From NCBI GenBank assembly GCA_001295905.1, contig LJHT01000008.1, forward strand, positions 1 through 64,000: a stretch of 64,000 bases of DNA, written 5' to 3'. Shown here in pieces: positions 36,222 through 46,506 of the stretch. Position 1 is the stretch's first letter; each line of letters begins with the position of its first letter. This DNA is from a beta proteobacterium AAP51. GTDB lineage: Bacteria > Pseudomonadota > Gammaproteobacteria > Burkholderiales > Burkholderiaceae_C. The notes below the pieces were generated by a model. That model was not told the origin of the DNA. It did no database searches and saw only the letters and a program-made list of their open reading frames with translations. Both the position numbers and the translations under genes were made by a program.

Positions 36222-37214
36222 ATGTCGCCACCATCGAACGTCCAACTCGTCGGCGCGTCGACCGCCCACCACCGCGCGCTGGTGCAGCTGGAGCGCGTGG
36301 CGGCCAGTGAAGCCCCCGTGCTGGTGGAAGGCGAAACCGGCAGCGGCAAGGAGATGGCCGCGCGCGCCATCCACTACGGCGGCTGCCGCCGCGCCGGGCC
36401 TTTCGTGCCGCTGAACTGCGGCGCCCTGCCCGACAGCCTGATCGAGAGCGAACTCTTCGGTGTGGAACGCGGCGCCTTCACCGATGCCCGCCGCAGCCGC
36501 CGCGGGCTGGTGGCCGAGGCCGCGGGCGGCACGCTGTTTCTCGACGAGGTGGACGCACTCAGCGCCAAGGCCCAGGTGACGCTGCTGCGTTTTCTGCAAG
36601 ACCAGTGGTACCGCCCGGTGGGCACCACGCGCGAAGAGCGCACCGACGTGCGCTTGATCGCCGCCGCCAACCGCCCCCTGGAACAGCTGGTGCCGCGCGA
36701 GCTGTTCCGCGCCGACCTGCTGTACCGCCTGAAGGTGCTGACCCTCGTGCTGCCACCGCTGCGTGAGCGTGAAGGTGATGTCGACCTGCTGGCGCGCCAC
36801 TTCATCGGGCAATTTGCAGCCAAGTACGGCCTGCCGTGCAAGCAGATCGCACCCGACACGCTGCGCTGGATGCGGAGCTATGCCTGGCCCGGCAACGTGC
36901 GCGAGCTCGAGAACTGGGTGCACCGCCAATTTCTGATGTGCGACGGCGGCTGGCTCACGCACGAGGCCACAGCCGCGCCCGGGCCCGAGCCTGAGCCCGA
37001 TGCCGCGGTCGGGCCCGAGGGCGCCACACCCGCCTTCCAAGCCGCCAAGGCCGAGGCCGTGCGCCGCTTCGAGCGCGACTACCTCGAACGTGTGCTCGAG
37101 CAGGCGCAGGGCAACGTCACGCGCGCCGCGCGCATGGCGTGCAAGGAGCGCCGCGCCTTCGGCAAGCTGCTGAAGAAGCACGGTCTGGCCCGCGGCGACG
37201 CCGCACTCGGCTGA
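36222..37214 (+). CDS. Orphan sigma-54 enhancer-binding protein, probable eCIS activator
   Basis: 330 residues. There is no N-terminal sensor or receiver domain: the AAA+ domain starts almost at once (VQLVGASTAHHRALVQL). Walker A is GETGSGKE (37-44), the sigma-54 contact loop is GAFTDA (84-89; a natural variant of GAFTGA), and Walker B is GGTLFLDE (102-109). LRERE and WPGNVRELENWVHRQF follow. The C-terminal Fis-type helix-turn-helix is FERDYLERVLEQAQGNVTRA plus a distal basic helix. It sits directly upstream of the eCIS operon and its sigma-54 promoter, so it is the obvious activator. Lacking a sensory domain, its activity may be set by its own expression or by a partner protein. Confidence 0.9.
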   Translation: MSPPSNVQLVGASTAHHRALVQLERVAASEAPVLVEGETGSGKEMAARAIHYGGCRRAGPFVPLNCGALPDSLIESELFGVERGAFTDARRSRRGLVAEAAGGTLFLDEVDALSAKAQVTLLRFLQDQWYRPVGTTREERTDVRLIAAANRPLEQLVPRELFRADLLYRLKVLTLVLPPLREREGDVDLLARHFIGQFAAKYGLPCKQIAPDTLRWMRSYAWPGNVRELENWVHRQFLMCDGGWLTHEATAAPGPEPEPDAAVGPEGATPAFQAAKAEAVRRFERDYLERVLEQAQGNVTRAARMACKERRAFGKLLKKHGLARGDAALG

Positions 37215-37360
37215 ACCCCCACCCGACCGGACGGCGGCCCGACCCGGCTGCGGGCGCAACGCGCGCGCTGATGGCCGCGCCCTGCGCGCTGAACCCTTCA
37301 ACGCCCTCGACCCCGTTGCCCGTGGTGTGCCTCGGCCCCTCGGCACCTTGGCATTTCCCC

Positions 37361-37374
37361 TGGGTTCAAACCCA
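37361..37374. promoter_or_regulatory. Dyad TGGGTT-CA-AACCCA, candidate enhancer site
   Basis: Perfect 6-bp arms with a 2-bp centre, about 150 bp upstream of the predicted sigma-54 transcript start. This is the usual distance for an upstream activator sequence. Related CCCACCC half-sites follow at 37371-37377 and 37394-37400. Confidence 0.45.
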
Positions 37375-37390
37375 CCCACTGCGCAAGCAA

Positions 37391-37449
37391 CGACCCACCC
37401 TCCGCCAAGGTTGCGCTGCCTGTGGCGCTCGTCCTTTCGGGGTGGGTCG
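37391..37449. promoter_or_regulatory. 10-bp inverted repeat, candidate enhancer sites
   Basis: CGACCCACCC at 37391-37400 and its exact reverse complement GGGTGGGTCG at 37440-37449. They lie 40 to 100 bp upstream of the sigma-54 -24 element. Together with the neighbouring dyad they form a cluster of GGGT/ACCC-rich sites plausible for the adjacent enhancer-binding protein. The rest of the 37215-37529 intergenic region shows no gene. Confidence 0.45.
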
Positions 37450-37488
37450 GGTTTGCGGCGAAAGGCCTGCCGCCCCCGGGGCAGCGGC

Positions 37489-37505
37489 CTGGCATCGAGC
37501 TTGCA
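37489..37505 (+). promoter_or_regulatory. Sigma-54 (-24/-12) promoter of the eCIS operon
   Basis: CTGGCATCGAGCTTGCA: the -24 GG (37491-37492) and -12 GC (37503-37504) are separated by exactly 10 bp, and both flanking boxes (CTGGCAT, TTGCA) match the sigma-54 consensus closely. Transcription would start near 37516, 14 bp before the first eCIS gene's ATG, with AGGA at 37519-37522 as ribosome site. Confidence 0.75.
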
Positions 37506-37529
37506 CAAGCACAGGGGCAGGAACGCAGC

Positions 37530-37772
37530 ATGAACCCGACCTTGGCCCGAACCGTGCGCGCCGCGATCGAAGACCACCTGGCGGACTATCCACAGGCCGC
37601 CGATTCGGCCGCGGGTGTGGCGCGATGGTGGTTGACGCCACGCGGCATCAACGCCACGGCCACCGAGGTCGAGCTCGTGCTGGCGGAGATGGTTCATCAA
37701 CACCACCTGCGCGGCGTGCTGCTGGCCGACGGCACGGTGCTGTATTCCAGGACCCGCGCGCCGCTTCACTGA
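37530..37772 (+). CDS. Small winged-helix-like protein, first gene of eCIS operon
   Basis: 80 residues from ATG 37530, with AGGA seven bases upstream and the sigma-54 promoter just before it; the longer frame from 37422 would start upstream of the promoter. Sequence: helical N-terminus (ARTVRAAIEDHLADYPQAAD), then WWLTPRGINATATEVELVLA and HHLRGVLLADGTVLYSR. The last part looks like a helix followed by a beta wing. I recognise no named family. As the first gene of a particle operon it could be a regulator, an assembly factor or an adaptor; a feedback role on the operon is possible. Confidence 0.7.
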   Translation: MNPTLARTVRAAIEDHLADYPQAADSAAGVARWWLTPRGINATATEVELVLAEMVHQHHLRGVLLADGTVLYSRTRAPLH

Positions 37773-37836
37773 CGTACCACGCACAACAACCCCGGCAGCC
37801 GTGCCCCAGGTGCTGCCCAACGCGAAGGAGCCAACC

Positions 37837-39849
37837 ATGTCGGTGGCCGTGACCTACCCCGGTGTCTACATCCAGGAAGTGCCCAGCGGGGTGCGCACCA
37901 TCACGAGCGTGGGGACCTCGATCACCGCCTTCGTCGACTTCTTCCGCGAAGGGCCGATGAACCAGGCCACCGAGGTCTTCGGCATGTCGGATTTCCAGCG
38001 CCTCTTCGGCGGGCTGGACACGCGCAGCGAAGCCAGCTACGCGCTGCAGCAGTTCTTCCTGAACGGCGGCTCCTCGGCGCTGGTGGTGCGCTGCGCCTCG
38101 GGCTCGGTGGCCAGCGCGCGGGTGGAGATCGGCCTCACCGCCACCCCCAACACCGTGGGCCTGGTGCTCACCGCCCGCAGCCCCGGTGCCTGGGGCAACC
38201 ACCTGCGCGCCACCATCGACCACGCCACCGCCGACCCGGGCACGCAGTTCAACCTGACCATCACGCGCTATGCCAGCGCCGACGCCAACGCGGCAGTGGT
38301 GGGGCAGGAGACCTTCCTGAACCTCACGCTGAACAGCGCCGGCCCGCGCTACGCGCCCGACGTGCTGGCGGGTGATTCGCAGCTCGTCACGGCCACCGTG
38401 CCCGGCACGCCCGCCGGCACCCCCGGGGCCAATGGCCTGAGCGGCGACAACGTTGCGGCGCTGACCACGGCGGTCTTCAACGGCATGAGCGGGGGCGACC
38501 TCACCATCGCGCTGGCCGGCTCGGGCGCCTTCGTGGCGGCACTGCCCACCTGGGCGCCGGGCACGGTCACTTCGCTCACGCAGCTGGCCTCGCGGCTGGA
38601 AACCGCCATCCGCACGGCCACCGCGGCCACGCCGCCGCCAGCACCCGAGCCCCCGCCGCCCACGCCGCCCTGCCTGACCGGCGCCACCGTGCGCGTCGTC
38701 ACCGACGGCGCCACCTCGCGCCTGGTGGTGCGCGCCGGCCGCGACCCTGCGCGCGCCTCGACCGACACCTTCACCATCACCGCCGGGCCCGTGAACAGCG
38801 TGGCGCTGCCGCTGGGGCTGCTGACGGCGGGCACGGTGCAGCTGAACAACGTGCAGCAGTACCCCTTCGGCGCCGTGGCCGCCCCGGCGGTGGCGCTGCG
38901 GGCCGGTGCCAATGGCGACGATGGCAGCCCGCCTGACGCCGACGCGCTGGTGGGCGCCGTGGCCGACGCCAGCAACGAAGGCATCTACGCGCTGCGCCTG
39001 GCCGACCTGTTCAACCTGCTGTGCATTCCGCGCGCCGCCGCCATCCAGGCCGAGCCGGGGGGCGAAACCCAGATGGTGCAGATCGTCTCGCAGGCCATCG
39101 CCTTCTGCGAACGTTCGCGGGCGTTTTTCCTGCTCGACATTCCCGCGTCCATCAACTCGCTGACGGAGATGAAGGACTGGATCGACACCCACGCCAGCTT
39201 CCGCAGCCGCAATGCCGCGGTGTTCTTCCCGCGGCTGCAGATGCCCGACCCGCTGAACGGCTTCCGCCTGCGCTCGGTGGGGCCCAGCGGCACGCTGGCC
39301 GGCGTGTTTTCGCGCACCGACACCGAACGCGGCGTGTGGAAGGCGCCCGCCGGTATCGAAGCCGTGCTGCGCGGGCTGGGCGGCATGGACATGAAGCTCA
39401 CCGACGCCGAGAACGGCGTGCTCAACCCGCTGGGCGTGAACTGCCTGCGCGTGTTTCCCATCTACGGCAGCGTGAGCTGGGGCGCGCGCACGCTGGACGG
39501 TGCCGACCAGGCCGGCTCGGAATGGAAGTACACGCCCATCCGCCGCCTGGCCCTGATGCTGGAAGAGTCGCTCTTCCGCGGCACGAAGTGGGTGGTGTTC
39601 GAGCCCAACGACGAACCCCTCTGGGCGCGCATACGGCTCAACGTCGGCGCCTACATGATGGGCCTGTTCCGCCAGGGCGCCTTCCAGGGCGCCAATCCCC
39701 GGGACGCCTTCTACGTGAAGTGCGACGCCGAGACCACCACGCAGGCCGACCGCAACCTCGGCATCGTGAACATCCAGGTGGGCTTCGCGCCGCTGAAGCC
39801 GGCGGAGTTCGTCGTCATCAAGATCCAGCAGATCGCCGGCGATCTGTAA
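37837..39849 (+). CDS. eCIS contractile sheath protein
   Basis: 670 residues from ATG 37837 (AAGGAG upstream). The N-terminus YPGVYIQEVPSGVRTITSVG and TSITAFVDFF is the classic contractile tail-sheath start, and the C-terminus (RRLALMLEESLFRGTKWVVF, EPNDEPLWARIRLNVGAYM, GFAPLKPAEFVVIKIQQIAG) is the inner conserved sheath domain that links neighbours by strand exchange. A proline-rich hinge ([14 protein letters not shown]) sits near residue 270 between domains. Only one sheath gene is present, unlike Afp/PVC with several copies. Confidence 0.96.
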   Translation: MSVAVTYPGVYIQEVPSGVRTITSVGTSITAFVDFFREGPMNQATEVFGMSDFQRLFGGLDTRSEASYALQQFFLNGGSSALVVRCASGSVASARVEIGLTATPNTVGLVLTARSPGAWGNHLRATIDHATADPGTQFNLTITRYASADANAAVVGQETFLNLTLNSAGPRYAPDVLAGDSQLVTATVPGTPAGTPGANGLSGDNVAALTTAVFNGMSGGDLTIALAGSGAFVAALPTWAPGTVTSLTQLASRLETAIRTATAATPPPAPEPPPPTPPCLTGATVRVVTDGATSRLVVRAGRDPARASTDTFTITAGPVNSVALPLGLLTAGTVQLNNVQQYPFGAVAAPAVALRAGANGDDGSPPDADALVGAVADASNEGIYALRLADLFNLLCIPRAAAIQAEPGGETQMVQIVSQAIAFCERSRAFFLLDIPASINSLTEMKDWIDTHASFRSRNAAVFFPRLQMPDPLNGFRLRSVGPSGTLAGVFSRTDTERGVWKAPAGIEAVLRGLGGMDMKLTDAENGVLNPLGVNCLRVFPIYGSVSWGARTLDGADQAGSEWKYTPIRRLALMLEESLFRGTKWVVFEPNDEPLWARIRLNVGAYMMGLFRQGAFQGANPRDAFYVKCDAETTTQADRNLGIVNIQVGFAPLKPAEFVVIKIQQIAGDL

Positions 39850-39870
39850 GCACTTCAGGAGCACCGCGCC

Positions 39871-40377
39871 ATGGCGACCACCGGATTCACCGTCAACACC
39901 CACCGCCTCGACCCCTACAAGAACTTCAAGTTCCAGGTGAAATGGGACGGCCGCACCGTGCTGGGCATCAGCAAGGTCAGCTCGCTCAAGCGCACCACGG
40001 AAGTGGTGAAGCACCGCAGCGGCGGCGACAACAGCTTCGACCACAAGAGCCCCGGCCGCACCAGCTACGAGGCGGTGACGATGGAACGCGGCATCACGCA
40101 CGACCTGGAATTCGAGAAGTGGGCCAACCTCGTGCACACCTACCAGGGCGACCCCGGCATGGACCTCGTCAACTACAAGAAAGACCTGGTGCTGGAGGTC
40201 ATGAACGAACGCGGGCAGGTGGCGTTGCGCTACTTCATGTTCCGCTGCTGGGTGAGCGAGTTCACCGCGGTGCCCGACCTCGACGGCAACGCCAACGCCA
40301 CCGCCATCGAGAACATCAAGATCGAGATCGAAGGCTTCCTGCGCGACGTCGACACCGCCGAGCCGGCAGAAGGCTGA
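39871..40377 (+). CDS. eCIS inner tube protein (gp19/Hcp-like)
   Basis: 168 residues. Features of phage-tail-tube/Afp1 proteins: DPYKNFKFQVKWDGRTVLGI near the start, SSLKRTTEVVKHRSGG, the loop DNSFDHKSPGRTSYEAVTME and RGITHDLEFEKWANLVHTYQ. It stacks as hexameric rings inside the sheath. Directly follows the sheath gene (21 bp), as in most contractile systems. Single copy. Confidence 0.95.
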   Translation: MATTGFTVNTHRLDPYKNFKFQVKWDGRTVLGISKVSSLKRTTEVVKHRSGGDNSFDHKSPGRTSYEAVTMERGITHDLEFEKWANLVHTYQGDPGMDLVNYKKDLVLEVMNERGQVALRYFMFRCWVSEFTAVPDLDGNANATAIENIKIEIEGFLRDVDTAEPAEG

Positions 40378-40385
40378 AACCCGCG

Positions 40386-41105
40386 ATGGCCGTGCCCGTA
40401 CGCCCCTTCGGCCAGACCGCTGCGGACCTGGACGTCGCCTTCGCGGCGGCCGCGCCCGACGAAGCCGCCACCGCGCTGCTGGCGGCCTGCACCGGCTGCG
40501 AGGCCACCGCCGTGCGCGGCTGGACGCTGGCGCGCCGCCTGCAGGCCCTGCTGGCCGTGCGCCTGGCCGACGAACCCGGCGCGCGCGTGCCGGCGGTGCT
40601 GCGCTGCACGGCCTGCGGCGAAGCTTTCGGGCTCGAATTCGAGCTGGCGCAATGCGTCGGCGAGGTGGAAGACGGGCCTATGCCCTGGACCGCACCCGAT
40701 GGCCAGGCCCTGGCCTTGCGCCTGCCCACTGCGGCTGACCTGCAAGGCTGGCGGCAGGCCGCCGTGCGCGACGAGAGGCAGCTGGCGGCGACGCTGCTCG
40801 CGCCGCCCGTGACTGCCCTTCCCGAGGACTGGCTCGCACCTTTGGCCGAAGCCTTGGCCGAGCGCGACCCCTGCACCGCGCTGCAAGTGCCAGCGCCCTG
40901 CCCGGCCTGCGGCCAGCCCCACAGCGCCGACATCGACCTGGAAGCCCTGCTGCTGGCCGACTTCGCCGCCCGCCAGCGCCGCCTGCTCGATGACGTGGCG
41001 ACGCTGGCGCGCGCCTTTCACTGGAGCGAAGCGCAGATCCTCGAACTGCCGGCCTGGCGGCGCGCGCACTACATCGCTCGCATCGAATCGGGGCTGGTCG
41101 CATGA
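40386..41105 (+). CDS. gp26-like baseplate hub assembly chaperone with two zinc ribbons
   Basis: 239 residues from ATG 40386. The ending DFAARQRRLLDDVATLARAF and HWSEAQILELPAWRRAHYIA is characteristic of T4 gp26/gp51-like baseplate chaperones in eCIS loci. Unlike phage versions it has two CxxC pairs (LRCTACGEAF and APCPACGQPH), likely binding one or two zinc ions. It should help assemble the hub and not remain in the particle (family knowledge). It overlaps the next gene by ATGA. Confidence 0.8.
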   Translation: MAVPVRPFGQTAADLDVAFAAAAPDEAATALLAACTGCEATAVRGWTLARRLQALLAVRLADEPGARVPAVLRCTACGEAFGLEFELAQCVGEVEDGPMPWTAPDGQALALRLPTAADLQGWRQAAVRDERQLAATLLAPPVTALPEDWLAPLAEALAERDPCTALQVPAPCPACGQPHSADIDLEALLLADFAARQRRLLDDVATLARAFHWSEAQILELPAWRRAHYIARIESGLVA

Positions 41106-42010
41106 GCCGCTACCTGGCGCGGCTGGCAGCGCGTGTGCAGGCCGGGCCTACCAAGCCTGCCGGGAGACCATTGTTCGCACCAAGCCTGCCCCAGGCCCCT
41201 CACTCACCCGACTCGGCCGACGGGGCCATGACAAGTTGGGAGATGGACGGCGAGGCGGACGCGGCGGCAGCGCCTGCTGCCTCAGCGGGTCTTGTCACGC
41301 CTCCGCTGCCGCTCGCTGGGAACGCCTCGACCACGACGCCCGCTGCTTCGCTCGGGCCGTTGCAGCAGCCTCGTGACGTCATGCAACCCCAGCGGGTGCA
41401 GCCGCCCGAAGCAGCCTTGACGCCGCATTCGCCCGTGGCTCGCCCTGCGGCGCAGGGCGCTGCAGACGCGCCTGTGCAGCCGGCCAGCGTCGCCGGCGCG
41501 GCGGTCCGGTCCTCGAGCCGGCCACCCGCTGAGGCCGAACCTCATGCAGCGGCCGCCCTGCCTGCAGCGTTGGCTGCAACGCCTTCTGCGCAGGCTGCGT
41601 CAACACCATGGCGCGTTGCAGATACCCCCGTCGCGGTGCGCGCGCGGGCCGGCGTGGCCGCTGGTCTGATCACCTCGGTCTCGGCCAGCCGCACGGCCAC
41701 GGACAGCGCAGCACCGGCGAGTGCCTCCACCCGCACCCCGCCTGCGAACACCCACGCCACCAGCGCTGCCGAGCCGCTACCCATGCCACCCCGCGAACCG
41801 CGAAGCATGCCGCCCACGCGCAGCGAACCTGCCGAACGCACGGCAGCCCCCCTGCCGCAGGTCGAGGTTCACATCGGCAGCGTGCAACTCACCGTGCGCG
41901 CGGCAGCACCGGCTGCGCCATCGCCACCGCAGCCGCGCCAGGCCTTAGCGCCACGCGCCGACGCGAAGCCGGCGTTCTCGGCGCACCGCCACTACCTGCG
42001 GGCAGGCTGA
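41102..42010 (+). CDS. Disordered Ala/Pro-rich eCIS protein with conserved ends
   Basis: 302 residues. Almost the whole protein is Ala, Pro, Ser and Thr and must be disordered; only the N-terminal MSRYLARLAARV helix and a C-terminal patch (PQVEVHIGSVQLTVRAAAP, then HRHYLRAG) look folded or conserved. The terminal segments could be docking motifs that join two parts of the particle. It lies between the chaperone and the DUF4255 gene. It could also serve as a flexible tether or a replacement for a tape measure. The function is unknown. Confidence 0.6.
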   Translation: MSRYLARLAARVQAGPTKPAGRPLFAPSLPQAPHSPDSADGAMTSWEMDGEADAAAAPAASAGLVTPPLPLAGNASTTTPAASLGPLQQPRDVMQPQRVQPPEAALTPHSPVARPAAQGAADAPVQPASVAGAAVRSSSRPPAEAEPHAAAALPAALAATPSAQAASTPWRVADTPVAVRARAGVAAGLITSVSASRTATDSAAPASASTRTPPANTHATSAAEPLPMPPREPRSMPPTRSEPAERTAAPLPQVEVHIGSVQLTVRAAAPAAPSPPQPRQALAPRADAKPAFSAHRHYLRAG

Positions 42011-42013
42011 ACC

Positions 42014-43167
42014 ATGGCCCTGAGCGCCAGCACCGAAGCCATCGGCGCCGTCAGCGAACTGCTGTCGGCCCGCGTGGGCGCGCGGCTGTCAAACCTGCCC
42101 GTGCTGGTGGGGCGGCCGGCCGCAGCGGCGGGCGTGCAAGGCACGCGCTGGCTGAACTTCTTCCTGTATCACGTGGCTTTCGATGCGCACTTGCGCAACG
42201 CCCCGGTCGATGCCGGGCAGCAGCCCCCGCTGTGGCTGGTGCTGCACTACATCGTCACCGCCTTCGACAGCGGGCGGGAAAGCGACAGCGCCGCGGCGCA
42301 CCGCCTGCTGGGCCAGGGCCTGGTGGCGCTGCACGAACTCAACGTCCTGCGGCCGGCCGCAACGGTGCCCGCGCTGGCGCGCAACCCCGAGCCGCTGAAG
42401 ATCACCTTCGACAGCGCCGACCCCGAACTGCTGTCCAAGCTGTTCAACGGCAACGACGAGCTCTACCGCGTCTCGGCCGCCTTCCAGGTGCGGCCGGTGA
42501 TGCTGGTGACCGATGCCGCGCCGAGCTATGCACCGCTCGTCACCAGCGTGGGCCCGCCTGCGTCGCCGGGAGTGGTGGTGCTGCCTTCGATGGGGGCACG
42601 GCTCACGTCCATCGAGCCGGCGCGTTTCCAGGCGGGCGACGTGGTCACGCTGCGCGGGCTCGACCTCGCCGGCTACGACACCATTCTGCTCGGCGGCAAC
42701 GCGGTGGCGCCGCTGGCCGCGCAACCCGGCGACCGCGGCGACGTGCTGCGTTTCCAGCTGCCCGCGGGCACCCCCATTGCCGCAGCCGGCTATGCCGTGG
42801 CCGTGAGCCGAACGCTGCCCAGCGGCCGGCCGATGACCAGCACCCCGTTGCTGGGTGAACTGATGCCGGTGGTGAATGCCGTCGCGCTGAACGGCGCGCT
42901 CACGCCCAGCAGCAACCTGCCGGGCGCGCCGCTCTTCGGCAGCTTCACCGTCACGGGCGCGCAGTTCGGTGGGCCCGAGGAATCGATCTTCGCCGCGCTC
43001 TACCGCGACGGTGCCGCGCAGGTGCAGTTGGAGCCCGCAGCGCCGGCCACCGCCACCAGTGTGAGCTTCACCGTGCCGCTGGGTCTGGCGCTGCCACCCG
43101 GCAGCTACCGCGTGCTGCTGCGCGTGAACGGCCAGCAGGCCGTGAATTCGCCCGAGCTGCTGTGGAC

Positions 43168-43171
<4 letters not shown>
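42014..43171 (+). CDS. DUF4255 / Pvc16-N sheath terminator-like protein
   Basis: 385 residues. The N-terminal ~180 residues (IGAVSELLSARVGARL, TRWLNFFLYHVAFDAHLRNA, PLWLVLHYIVTAF, LLGQGLVALHEL) form the DUF4255 domain found in Afp16/Pvc16, which caps the tube and sheath and sets the end of polymerisation. The remainder contains two immunoglobulin-like IPT/TIG-type repeats (LTSIEPARFQAGDVVTLRGL; FGSFTVTGAQFGG ... LPPGSYRVLLRVNG), an extension not present in Afp16. Its stop overlaps the ATPase start. Confidence 0.88.
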
Positions 43172-45224
<2,053 letters not shown>

Positions 45225-45228
<4 letters not shown>

Positions 45229-45518
45229 ACCGCATCGCCATCGACCGGCTCGACCTCACGCTGGCCGGCCTGGACACCGCCACCGCCGAAGCCGTGCGCG
45301 GCGAACTGCCCGGCGCCCTGCAGCGCACGCTGGGCCGTCGCCTGCAGCGGGGCCTTGCACAGGCCGGCACCGCCGGCCGCGTGCTGAACCTCGACGGCGC
45401 CGACCTGGGCACGCTGGACCTGCCCGCCCCCGCCCACCCGCGGGCCACGGCCGAGGCCATCGCCGCGCGCCTGGCCGACTGGCTGGACGTGCGCCTGGCC
45501 GCCACCCCCGAGGCCTGA
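45225..45518 (+). CDS. Small conserved-type eCIS protein, unknown function
   Basis: 97 residues from ATG 45225, overlapping the ATPase stop. It reads MNRIAIDRLDLTLAGLDTAT, a helical middle (LQRTLGRRLQRGLAQAG) and a C-terminal helix (TAEAIAARLADWLDVRLAAT). No family is recognised. ATGA coupling to the AAA+ ATPase gene suggests equal production and possibly an adaptor role for it. Confidence 0.65.
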
Positions 45519-45522
45519 CGCC

Positions 45523-46215
45523 ATGGCCATCCGCGGTGCCCTCGTCGAATACAGCGGCCAGTTCCTGGGGCCGATACCGAACGTCGTCGTCTTCCAGTTC
45601 AACCCCGACCAGATGTCGCGCACGCTGCAGATTCCCAGCAGCCGCGCGGCTGCTGCCGACCTCGACCGCGCGCAGCGCGCGCAGACCGAACGCAGCGTGG
45701 CGGCCGCCCCGCCGACCGAAGAGTTCAGCCTGAAGATCGAGCTCAGTGCCGCCGAAGACCTGGGCTCGCCCGGCGCCTTCGAAGGTGTGACGCGGCTCTT
45801 CGGCATCGGCCCGCAGCTGGCGGCGCTGGAGAAGATGGTCTACCCGGCCGGCAAGAGCCTGCTCAGCGTGGCGATAGACACCGTCGGCAGCGCCCTGTCG
45901 GGCGGCGCCGGCAGCAGCCCGCCCGAGAAGTCGATCCCGCCCGAGGTGCTGCCCAGGCTGCTCTTCATCTGGGGCCCTTCGCGCGTGCTTCCCGTGAAGA
46001 TCGTCTCGATGCGCGTCACCGAACAGGCCTACGACGCGCTGCTGAACCCGACCCGCGCCGAGATCGACCTCGGGCTGGAGGTGGCCAACGTGCCCGACAA
46101 GGACGACCTCATCGCCATCGGCGCGCTCACCTACACGCGCACGGTGAAAGACGTGCAGGCGGTCGCTTCGATGGCGCGTGGCATCGCGTCGCTGCCTTCC
46201 ATCGTTCCCTTCTGA
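45523..46215 (+). CDS. CIS_tube-domain protein (Afp7/Pvc7-like tube initiator)
   Basis: 230 residues. The start VVVFQFNPDQMSRTLQIPSS and the segment EEFSLKIELSAAEDL, then LPRLLFIWGPSRVLPVKIVS and YDALLNPTRAEIDLGLEVAN, are typical of the contractile-injection-system tube protein N-terminal domain. This protein forms the first ring linking hub and inner tube. The C-terminal LysM domain that Afp7 carries is not in this polypeptide but is encoded by the next gene, so the ancestral protein appears split (or never fused) here. Confidence 0.88.
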   Translation: MAIRGALVEYSGQFLGPIPNVVVFQFNPDQMSRTLQIPSSRAAAADLDRAQRAQTERSVAAAPPTEEFSLKIELSAAEDLGSPGAFEGVTRLFGIGPQLAALEKMVYPAGKSLLSVAIDTVGSALSGGAGSSPPEKSIPPEVLPRLLFIWGPSRVLPVKIVSMRVTEQAYDALLNPTRAEIDLGLEVANVPDKDDLIAIGALTYTRTVKDVQAVASMARGIASLPSIVPF

Positions 46216-46232
46216 CGCGCACGGTGCAAACC

Positions 46233-46502
46233 ATGTTCCTGAAGAACTCGCGCTACCACGGCACCGCCACCCACACGGTGCTGAACGCCCAGGGCCAGCT
46301 GGCCACGCTGCTGGTGCCGCGCACGCTGCCAGCCACGCCGGGCGAGGCCACTGTCGTGCAGCCGCACGACCAGCTCGACGCCATGGCCGACCAGCGCTGG
46401 CGCGACCCCACGCGCTACTGGCACATCGCCGACGCCAACACCGCGCTGCGTGCCGGGGAGCTGACCGCCGTGCCGGGCACCACCGTGCAGGTGCCGAGGT
46501 AG
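46233..46502 (+). CDS. LysM-like tail protein X / gp53-type protein
   Basis: 89 residues from ATG 46233. The pattern DQLDAMADQRWRDPTRYWHI followed by ADANTAL and ending VPGTTVQVPR is a LysM-like fold as in phage tail protein X and the C-terminal part of Afp7. It would brace the tube initiator against the hub. The preceding N-terminal part (YHGTATHTVLNAQGQLATLL) is a short beta extension. Confidence 0.82.
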   Translation: MFLKNSRYHGTATHTVLNAQGQLATLLVPRTLPATPGEATVVQPHDQLDAMADQRWRDPTRYWHIADANTALRAGELTAVPGTTVQVPR

Positions 46503-46506
46503 CGCC

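Noticed and set aside
37348..37364. A second sigma-54-like site, TTGGCAT then CTGGG
   Set aside because: The -12 element lacks the GC dinucleotide (it is GG). The site at 37489-37505 matches fully and is closer to the gene.
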